Part shown: positions 55,098 to 64,000 of the stretch, one piece after another
How the letters are laid out: every line of letters begins with the position of its first letter
How positions within the stretch are numbered: the first letter of the stretch is position 1
Origin: Gavia stellata
Lineage: Eukaryota; Chordata; Aves; Gaviiformes; Gaviidae
Reading direction: 5' to 3'
Length of the DNA: 64,000 nucleotides
Assembly: GCF_030936135.1 (NCBI RefSeq)
Contig: NC_082595.1
Coordinates: 109,818,334 to 109,882,333, forward strand
The notes under the pieces: generated by a model
What the model saw: only the letters and a program-made list of their open reading frames with translations
The model's database searches: none
Told to the model about the DNA's origin: nothing
Made by a program: the position numbers and the translations under genes

Positions 55098-58000
55098 CTG
55101 AAAGCCCAGAGACAGCACAAGTCAGAAGGGTTTCTGTCAAGGAGGAAACGTTATTCATATTCCATCAGCTCTCAAGTAATACGCATACAGTTTACGCATT
55201 TTTTTCCCTTACCTCCCCTCTAAATAGCATTTAGAAATACTGACCCTCCTCTCCAAGTTCACTGTTCTAATTAAACAAGGTTAATACAGAAAAAATGAAG
55301 GGTTTTCATTCCTTGTTTCTCATATACTGATCAGACCAATCCATATTCAGTCTCCACCCTGCCATGACAGCCTGCTTGCATAACTGTAATTAACTCTTCT
55401 GCGTATATGGGATGGAGAAAGTTTCCACAGCAGGCAACCTGCTGTACACAGATTATCCTGGCCAGCATGGTCAGTAATGGAGAACGGGAAGACTAGGTTG
55501 ACACAGAACAAAAGCCTGAGGCCTGCAGAACATGTATAGATTAGGCTGTATCACTGCAGAAATACTGTGCTAAGAAGTTAAATGGTACTAGGAAGGCTCC
55601 CGGGCAAAGAATAGCATGTCACCAAACCTTAGAAGGAGAAAGCACTATGCCTCTGGGGATGGCACATGCCAAAAATATTTTGGAACAGATTTCAAAGGGA
55701 GTGAGATTACCATCAGCTGAGACAGACTAAGGACGGAGCAGAGACAATAGCAACGAACACTTAAGCTTTACAAGTAGCCACAAAATATGTATTGCCTGTA
55801 ACAGAAAAAGCAAGCCTGGCTTACCTTCCCAGAGCTGCAGGCTCTGTGGGGCAACGGAGGGCCAGATGACAAGGCTGTTGGCCTCAAAAAGAGGATTCTG
55901 GAATTTGCTCAGCTCTTCAGACCTGTTCACCCAGGACCACAGGGACATAGTCTTTTGCGGCAGCTTCAGTTTAGACCTAACAAACCCAGAGGAACAAGTT
56001 AGCTTTCACTTTTATATTGTAAAGATTCATTTTGTTTTGTCAGAACCCTGCAGACTAGAATGCCACAAGCTTTCCCATGTGCTACTAGCCCAGACAATTC
56101 AGGCTAATCTCTTTAATACCTCTCACCAACATGAGAGAGGGTGTAAACCTAAAGCAATTTACTCAACCTCAACTTGCTCAACCTGGCCGATTACAATTAG
56201 TTTTGAAGAAAAGATGGGGCATTAACATTTATAAGCTGGGTGGAAGCTAGCTGCCTTCTGTCCAGATGAATCACAGAATCATTAAGGTTGGAAAAGACCT
56301 GTAAGATCATCAAGTCCAAACATCAACTAACACTTCCATGCCCATTAAACCATGTCCCACAATGCCTCATCCACACATTCCTTGAACACCTCCAGGGATG
56401 GTGACTCCACCACCTCCCTGGGCAGCTTATTCCAATGCTTCCTCACTCTCTTAGTAAAGAAATTTTTCCTAACATCCAGTCTGAACCTCCCCTGGCACAA
56501 CCTGAGGCCATTTCCTCTTGTCCTGTCACTCGTCACTTGGGAGAAGAGACCAACACCCACCTCACCACAACCCCCCTTCAGGTAGTTGTAGAGAGCGATG
56601 AGGTCTCCCCTCAGCCTCCTCTTCTCCAGACTGAACAACCCCAGTTCCCTCAGCCGCTCCTCATCAGACCTGTGCTCCAGACCCCTCACCAGCTCCGTCG
56701 CCCTTCTCTGGACACGCTCCAGCACCTCAACGTCCTTCTTGGAGTGAGGGGCCCAAAACTGAACACAGGATTTGAGGTGCGAATACTGAAGAATCAGTCA
56801 CCTCCCCAAAATGGTTCGACTGCCAGGTTTTGAAAGGGATTGATCTCCTTTGTTAAGATAGAGCTGGGAGGTGTGGTAGGTCTGCATCAAGGAAGGATCG
56901 TAGCACAATTGTCAGAGTACATTAAAGTAGTGTTGTTGCTGGGCTTGTGCAATGGGCACGTCTGATTAGGTCCCTCTGGTGGTAGGAAGCATCAGAGCAC
57001 AGAGAGAAAGCAGTGCTTTTCCCAGGTCAAACCCACCCCCAGGAGTTACACAGGGGTTTCTATTCCTTAGATTCTGGCAAACCTCATTCTGTTTGCACCA
57101 GCAAATTGAACCGCCACCCAGGCAGGAGATTCACCATCCCTGTGAGTGCTTCAGACAGCACAAGCTTGACATCAGACTTCAAACATTTTCTGTGCTCACA
57201 GGCTGACATGTTCAGATGCGACAGGCAGGTTATCACATGTAGCATTCAATACTCTTTCAAATTTCATCCTATTGGTTTCAAGTCTAACTTGGTTTTGCAG
57301 ACGACCAGTTTACCAGCCCTGCAGAAGACAGAAGAGTCTCTTCTAAGCAAAGATTAGTTTAAGGGCAGAGAGGTTTATAGGAAGCTTTAAATTGCCTTCC
57401 TTATCTGTAACATCAGTTCTATTTTTCCCTTCTACTCATTCAGTGGCCTTCAGTTAAGCAGGAGGCCATCAGACATGGTCTTACTGGAGTCAGGAGCCCT
57501 GAGAACAGAACTGCCAAGTTCAAAACAGGAATCCAAACCTCTCTGGCAGCTGCCATCTGCCATGGGAGGCTCTAGTCCTCCAGGGCTCCACCCTGTTCAC
57601 TACTCCCAGCAGCCCTACTCAGGGCATGCCTAGAGCTGCCCCACCGGTACAGCACAGCATCTAACCCAGGCTAGAATTCAGAAGCTAGGTGCTGGTCTGC
57701 TGAAGTACCTTAAACACCACAAGCTTGTAAGCAAGCTCAGCACAAGCCTATCATTACCTGACAAGGCAGACTCCAGCAGAATGCAGTCCTGGCTGCTTCC
57801 TTTCAAAGTTGCACGAGCATCCAAGAGCTCATAGCATTTGCTCAAAACCTCAGCCAGTGCAGATTGCCGATTCACATTTCTCCAAGTCACAGGTTACGGC
57901 TGGAGGGATTTTTGGTCCTTCTGTTGAAGTTGTACTGCTGCATGGCCCAAAAGACCTCAAACTGATCATGACTGTCGTAACCAAACAAGCTAAACTTTTG

Positions 58001-61000
58001 CCAAGGTGTAACTGTGAGGCAGATCCTTCTGAAAGAACCTCTTCCCTGTTTTCCAATTCCAGCAGTTAGGGGATGATGCAAAAACCAAAGCCTTCCTTTC
58101 CTGGGGGCGTCAGGACGACCAGGCTAGAGCCATGTTCCTCCCTGGCAGCTTTGGCCTCTGACTGCTTTGACCTTCTCCTCCAGGCCTGTTTGTTCTGTTT
58201 GTTCTTTTATGGAAAGAATTTTGAGTAAGAGACTATATCAACTGGTGATGGGTGGAGATTTTTCAAGGCCACACAGGGAAACAGAGAAGACAGTCTAAGG
58301 TATTAGCTTGGACTTGGAGAAGACTAATTCAACTTCCTGAACAAGCTGCAAATCGCTTTAGTCAATGTCCCACTTGTAAGAGGAACAAGCTCCCTAACAT
58401 TGCAGCAGACTACATAACTGCAACAAGAGCAGCTCACCTGTGCTAGGGGAGACCACACAAGCACCCTCACCCTTTTTCAAACGAAGAGACTTTTTTTGGT
58501 CAGATACAGCCCGATATTTAAAGGGTTCAAAGCAAGCATCCTCACCAACCTTTCATTTTCGTTGTTTCCCAGGAAAGTCCCAAACTGTGAAGCATAAGCA
58601 TGTTCAAAGAGCATAATGAGGAACTGTTCGTTGAATTCAAAAGAGCAAGGGAACTGACGAAGGATTTGCCACACACAGTCCAAAAAGAGGAGAAACACTG
58701 GGGCCTCCCATTTCTGCTTGCTATTTGAATAGGCTGATTGGGCACAGCGCTGCTGAAAAGGGTGACCAGCCTATACATAAGAATCAGAGACAGCATCACA
58801 CACAAAGTAACAGGATGTGAGTACATGTAGCAAAAATACTTCAGAGCTAGTTCTGTCCATGCAGCTGTGCTATTACTACTCTCTTCTACAACCGTAATTT
58901 TGTCAAGCATCTAGTAACAAATTGCTAGTAGCCATGACCAACTTTGCTGCCTTTTTCAGGCAATGTAAAGAGCCCTGTATTTGATCAGGGATTTTTACCA
59001 AGAACAAACTGGTGTAGGCGCACCGAAGGACCAGGCTGAGGATATTAGCTACAAGAGTACAAAGACTGGAACTAAGATTTTGTCTTTTAGTCTGAACAGT
59101 GTTCTCTAAAATGATGTTCACCCTGAGCACACAAAACAGGCAGTTCCCCAAAACCAAAAAACAATCATGAGAGGCAGAGGCCCCATGGAGCGCCAGAGGT
59201 ACAAATGACTCAGTTAATGATGTTGCTCTTAGGACAAAAGCCATTCACACTAAGCAGGGCTGCAACAAGGCCCAACCTGTTTGCTGCCTCTCAGGCTATT
59301 TCTCAATACAACTGTCACTGGAATAGATTGCCGTTTTGTCGATAGGCATTTCTTACCTGCAGCCACTCCCTCGCAACAAGAGATTCAAAGCCACGTATGG
59401 TCCTGCACCTTGGATCCAAGATAATCTGTGCCAGAGAAGTTACCTGGAGTGTTGAATCAGTTCCTTCAGTCCCATGGACTAACACTGATGCACCTTCCCT
59501 GTGAAAGAAAAGGGTAGAGAGGAGTAAGAGTGTGAACGAGCAGAACACATTCCAAGGTTGTATGCATCCCAATGGATGCCAATGCATTCCATGGACGCTA
59601 GTCTTGCTTCCCTGACAACGCTGAGGTTTTGCTGGCTCTTTACCCCTTCTTCCCTCCCATAAGTTTACTCCCCACCCCTCATGGAAGCATACCACCTTCT
59701 CCACCTGGATCCTCACAAACACTAACTAGAGCTCTGCATCACTTAAAGCTTAGTTTCTTGCTAAGTATTCTGGAAATCCAGAGCCTTTGCCATGTGGACC
59801 AAAGACGTGCAGCGAAATCTCTTTTACGGTTCTCACTATTTTGAATTGGTGTCCCTTTGAGTTATACCATGGAAATGCATCTCAAAATTTGCCTGTGTCA
59901 TTTATTATTTTGCTAAGTACTCTGAAATCTTCCCATAAGCACCGCAATGAAGATATCATCCCCCCAGATGCTCTGCAAAACAATACTATGAGATTGTTGC
60001 TTAAACCTGGGCTTAATTGTATTTGGGTCTCAATTGGGATTTACCATGAGAAAAGTGAGCCAATAAGCCAATTCAGGAGAAAGAAAGAAACAACAGAGCC
60101 TGGCCTCCATAAAGGCAGAAGAGTTAGTGTGCTGAGCAAGGAAGCTTGTCAAACAGCCAAGCACAAAGGCTTCTCACTCACCAGCCAGCACAAGTGAATC
60201 AGCAGAACAATGTGAGGAGCTGAGGGAACTTGGGAGTCTGGGGCAAGAAGGTTTTGCACATTGCTAGGGGCCCATGTGCTGTCACTCCCCACACTCCAGT
60301 GGGGACTGTCCAGGACAGCGGATTCCCTCCCCTCTTCCTCCATCCTAGGCTGTGTTTGGATACAAGATTGGAATCTCATCCACGTGCTCTTGAGGGAAGG
60401 ACTCCATGGTATTAAGTGGCATTTATTCCCCTTACTCTTCCCAAACCTTGACCCAATGTTTCACTTCTGCCACCACCCTTACACCCAGAAATGAAATTAA
60501 CTGCAGGTTGTATTTCTTTCTGTGCTGAGACCCAACCTAAGCAGCAAAGCATGGGTAAGAAAGATCAATCTACCAAGCAAGTAACCTTGCGCACATTACT
60601 TGCTTTTTGAAGTGGAAAGTATAAAAGTCTATACCTTGAACATTGCAACATCTTTGTCTATAGTCCCGTGTCTAAACAAACCCAGTGCCTCTACAATATA
60701 GATAATCTTCAGATACTTTCACTCCTCCTCCCCCAGGCAGCAGCAGGTAAAGAGGCTGCTTAACAGCCAAGCACCATTACAAACGCTAACTGCAAGCCTA
60801 TGCGCTCCTCAAAAGTGGGGCACACCAGGATAACGCTATTTTCCCCTTTCACTTTCCAGGCCACAGACCTTTAAGATGCTACAAGATCTGTCCCAGCCAT
60901 TCCCTCCCCGCAGCCAATATAACTGAGCCATCCATGTCAGCTCAGCTATGATCTCCAGGCTCTGAATGAGGCAGGCTGGCCACTGATGCTGAGCTGGCCT

Positions 61001-64000
61001 GCCGTAGCTCCAGGTAAACAGAAAAAGCAAAGCTGAGGTTAAAAATGATGAAATTGTCCACTGTCCCAACAAGCCAGAAGAGTTTCGTCATCGATCTTTC
61101 TCATTATACACATACGGGAAAGAATTACAGATAAAACTATTGATCAAGAGCAATCCTTTTCTGGCACAGTCACTAACTAAACAGGCACCGACGGTGCCTT
61201 TAAAAAGCACAGCAGCTCGTATTTTAATGCAGTAATGCTGTTTTACCAATGAGACTGCATTTCAGCCTACTTCTGTATCTGTATAACACGTTCCCAAGCT
61301 GGTATGAAAAGTTAAGTTTTCCCTGAGTTTTGAGAATGGCTTTCCCCTCTCAGAGCCACAAAGAAATCACATTTAGACCCCTGCATTAGGTCTTACAAAC
61401 CCTGGCACCTGACAGCTAGCTTTTGCTCTCCAGCCTGAGGTCTAAAGACATTTTGAGGACAAGTTAGCCAAGTCAGCAGTATTTATTAAAGAAATGTCAG
61501 GTTAAAAGAGGTGACAAGCACTTATAAGGGATGAACAGGATTGCATAGATAGGACTATGGAGATAAAAATTTCAAGAGCAAAAAGCACTGGACCAATTCC
61601 TGGGAAGAACAAGGAAATGTTGTTCTTTTAATTTCTAGAAGTGAGGTGGGGTATTGGAAACTTTCAGGTAAAAAAAAATATATTTTTTTTTTTTAAAGAC
61701 TGTGTTCTCACTTTACTAGGCTACTAAACAACATTTCAGATGGGCACATTCTAACCTAGTTTAGTTAGCTTTAGTGAAGGTTTAGATTAGTTGCATGGAG
61801 CATAGGAATATAACTTAAACTAGATGATCTAATACCTATTCTTAGTCAAGATTTCCTCCCTCAGGCTTGTACTTCTAAAAATGCAAGCATGATTTACTGG
61901 AGAAACATTCCTTAACCATGATGAAACAGTATCTTGCATGGGTACAAGCAAGTCAGTTCACAGTGGCCAGTTGCTAATACTTAAAGTAGAAATAGAGGTA
62001 TTTAACAAGCAATCTGTAGCCAGTAAATAAGAAACTCAAGGCTTTCAGAAAAAGATTTACCTATCAATACACTGAGCAGCTAGACAAGCTGCAGTTAGTA
62101 TCTCCTTGATGTGTGTCAGCCAGTTGGAAGCTTCCAGTTTACTGAGCCAGCGGTCCATATTGTGTGACTGGTCATTACAAGCTTCCACAAGTTTGATGAG
62201 GCTTTCCTGCAGAATATTAAACCTTTGGGAAAAGCAAAACATTATTGAAAACATAAGCAGTAACATAACAACCAGGACAAGATGCTTACAGAAATATACT
62301 GATCTCAAAATAAAGCACTATGATTTATATGCAGTTACTTCAAAAAGCGTGACCCTATCGAAGTCATTTTTGCTGAATGAGGAGACCTGTTTTCACTGGG
62401 AATCCCGAGGCATTGCTAATTGCCGGTAGGATACCACTCTTTGGACTTAAGTAGTCTCTCCCCTTTCAAAACAAATTGCTTTGTAAGGCATTACAACAGT
62501 ACGGCCTTTTCCTTATCCTACCTGAACTCTGTGTGTGTTCAGCTGTATCTTACATTTTCCATGTAAAACATGTTTCAGTAGTCTCACTCCCATTACAGAG
62601 TACAAGTGTGGCTGCAACCTGGCATGGACATTAGCAAGTGTCAGCCAAGCTCCAAGTGCTGCACCTTTGTTCTCTGTACCACACCAGAAGTTTTGGGGGA
62701 GTTTTAACCTGTAGAGCTATAACAGTAACCTGAAAGCCATCCACCACAAGGACACAAGCCCACTGTAACAGAATATTTTAAATTAGACTCAACTTCTTGG
62801 TGTAGAGCCACACTAAGATTAGTTTGGCTAATTTCTTAAGAACGTAAGAAAAAGTGGGGGGGAAGGGAACACACTTTGTATCGCTTCTGCAGTTGTTGCA
62901 GTATGTCCTCAAGTCCTGCAAAGCTGGTATTCAGCATGCAGCTGGTATAATCAGATACTTCTCTGGTCTTGTTTCACACTATGCCTTCCAGGGGCACTAA
63001 ACTACTGATGGATCAAACACCACTTAACACCGATTCCAGCGTACGCTCAGGTCTAATAGAGGATGCAGCTAGCAGACTAGATCTCAGAAAAGCAGACAAA
63101 GCCAAATAATAATAGCATGAGATATTTAGTCTTTATGTGTTGTGGTTTATTCATTCATACACCTGCAAAATAATCAACATCGTATTTAAGTCCACAAAAT
63201 TTTTACAAGCAAAACCAAATAGTTCAAAGCAGCGGACAAGAAATTCCTGACATGAGCTCAAGAGCTGGCCTGTACAGTGATGAGGGGAGCAACTGCTTTC
63301 CAACAGTAACATTGCTGCATGCCCATGTAGAAGGGTTCCACAAAACTAAGGCTTAAGAGGCAATATTGGACCAAAAAAATCTAACTTAGTAACTTGTCTC
63401 CAAATGACCAAACAATATTAGATGTCCAAAGTACCAGGTAAGAGGAATGTGACTGCCACAGAACAAATCCTCACCTGCAGAGATTTTTTGGCAAGGGACT
63501 TGCTCACTCCTGTGCACTACTATAAAGAGGAATGCAGGAAGGCTGGAGTGCAGCTATAGATGGTCAGAGAAAGAGATGGCACAGGGAGATTGCCTGATGT
63601 CTGAAACCTGCAGCAGGTTGTTCAGAACAAGGAACCAAACACAGCTTTCCAAAGCCAAATAACTTTGCCATCCACATAACCTCATTTTGCTAAAAAGGAG
63701 CGTGACCCTGTTGACAGGAAGCAGGAGACACAGCCATTTCTTACAGAAGCAAATTCCTTTATGGAGCTAGCGTGGCTCTGCCAGTACAACCCTACAAAGC
63801 CGAGCACAGAGGAAGGACCACGTGATTTCACCCACCTCTCAATACATTTATGAATCCTTCTCCATTGGGGATAGTGCGCTTCTTGTTCAAAGCCCCCTCC
63901 TTTGGCCCTGGCCTGCTGGGCAATGTTCAAGGACCTCGTATCAATGATGTAGCCACGCTTGCCAGGCCGTAGCGTGGCGTTAATAAGCTTCTCATCTTCT
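54934..64000 (-). CDS. MTMR9: MTMR9, myotubularin-related protein 9, 3' half (six coding exons, 5' end outside the window)
   Basis: Catalytically dead myotubularin that binds and stimulates active partners (MTMR6, MTMR7 and MTMR8 in mammals) acting on PI3P and PI(3,5)P2 at endosomes. Exons 63836-64000 (cut by the edge), 62061-62222, 59357-59498, 58550-58770, 55825-55976 and 54934-55097 give 1006 nt, about 334 codons, roughly the last 60 percent of the usual 549 residues. Phases agree at every junction. The visible part reads [20 protein letters not shown], then [20 protein letters not shown], the loop [12 protein letters not shown] where active members have Cys-x5-Arg, [20 protein letters not shown], and a C-terminal coiled coil ([20 protein letters not shown]). 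The PH-GRAM domain and promoter lie beyond 64 kb. No lesions are seen. Confidence 0.95.
55825..55976 (-). CDS. MTMR9: MTMR9 penultimate coding exon
   Basis: 152 nt between a TTGTTAG acceptor and a GTAAGC donor; phase 2 in, phase 1 out. Encodes [37 protein letters not shown] and SLQLWEG, the end of the myotubularin domain. Confidence 0.93.
56269..56785 (-). mobile_element. CR1 LINE 3' end in an MTMR9 intron
   Basis: Same strand as MTMR9. An open trace of 126 codons (56345-56725) covers [40 protein letters not shown] and [14 protein letters not shown] to WDMV. The tail has a single clear terminal unit. High coding integrity suggests a fairly young insertion. Confidence 0.94.
58550..58770 (-). 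CDS. MTMR9: MTMR9 coding exon ([10 protein letters not shown])
   Basis: 221 nt after a GTATAG acceptor. Encodes [40 protein letters not shown] and [17 protein letters not shown]. To keep frame it must end AAAG before the poor donor GTTGGT. A better-looking GTGAGG lies 4 nt downstream but would lead to an immediate stop in the next exon. Confidence 0.92.
59357..59498 (-). CDS. MTMR9: MTMR9 coding exon with the dead active-site loop
   Basis: 142 nt between a TTTCACAG acceptor and a GTAAGA donor; phase 2 in, phase 0 out. Encodes [20 protein letters not shown] and then [20 protein letters not shown]. The HGTEGTDS loop lacks both the cysteine and the arginine of the phosphatase signature, the hallmark of the MTMR9 group. 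Confidence 0.95.
62061..62222 (-). CDS. MTMR9: MTMR9 coding exon ([11 protein letters not shown])
   Basis: 162 nt between a CAAAG acceptor and a GTAAAT donor. Encodes [18 protein letters not shown], then [20 protein letters not shown] and [10 protein letters not shown]. Phase 2 on both sides. The acceptor (CCCAAAG) has a short, weak pyrimidine tract. Confidence 0.93.
63836..64000 (-). CDS. MTMR9: MTMR9 internal exon, truncated by the window edge
   Basis: 165 nt visible, encoding [20 protein letters not shown] to [10 protein letters not shown]. It leaves in phase 2 (AG) before a GTGGGT donor. The RGYIIDTRS and AKGGGFE motifs are core myotubularin-domain landmarks. Confidence 0.93.

Overview
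The window looks like bird nuclear DNA. It carries at least eight CR1 retrotransposon 3' ends with the avian-type terminus (repeats of ATTCTGTG), compact introns, little other interspersed repeat, and two host genes that are neighbours in other vertebrates: TDH (L-threonine dehydrogenase) and MTMR9 (a myotubularin-family pseudophosphatase). The exact species cannot be told. The order and orientation (MTMR9 then TDH, both on the minus strand here) match the XKR6-MTMR9-TDH-FAM167A-BLK-GATA4 neighbourhood known from human 8p23.1 and chicken chromosome 3. FAM167A, BLK and GATA4 would be expected left of this window; I found no exon of them inside it.

Layout. 1-16.5 kb: GC-richer intergenic DNA with no recognisable gene, four CR1 copies, a short CAGA microsatellite, a compact cluster of GATA and CACCC motifs near 6.2-6.33 kb, a CTCF-like motif at 5.49 kb and an AT-rich block at 10.3-10.65 kb. 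16.5-28.1 kb: the complete TDH gene on the minus strand. It has eight coding exons whose phases all agree and whose splice sites are all GT-AG, giving a 373-residue protein. There is a likely short noncoding first exon behind a TATA and CCAAT promoter at 28.1-28.2 kb and a long AT-rich probable 3' UTR. 29.75-30.65 kb: a CpG island with a CCG tract, an 18-base G run, two perfect CRE palindromes, a near-CRE and an ETS-type site. It could drive an alternative TDH start, an unannotated divergent transcript, or both. 31.1-31.9 kb: the longest CR1 copy, still open for 231 codons. 31.9-51 kb: a long stretch without recognised genes, holding an ancient CR1/L3-like remnant, a CR1 fragment interrupted by an A/C-rich expansion, two short perfect hairpins and a 32-bp tandem duplication. 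About 51-64 kb: the 3' half of MTMR9 on the minus strand (six coding exons, the first cut by the window edge) with a probable long 3' UTR and one intronic CR1.

The two genes do not form a pathway. TDH is a mitochondrial enzyme of threonine breakdown; MTMR9 is a regulatory partner of active phosphoinositide phosphatases. I did not find a new multi-gene system. The observations most worth following are the intact TDH gene (a pseudogene in humans), its two possible promoters, the GATA/CACCC cluster and the competing splice donors in MTMR9.
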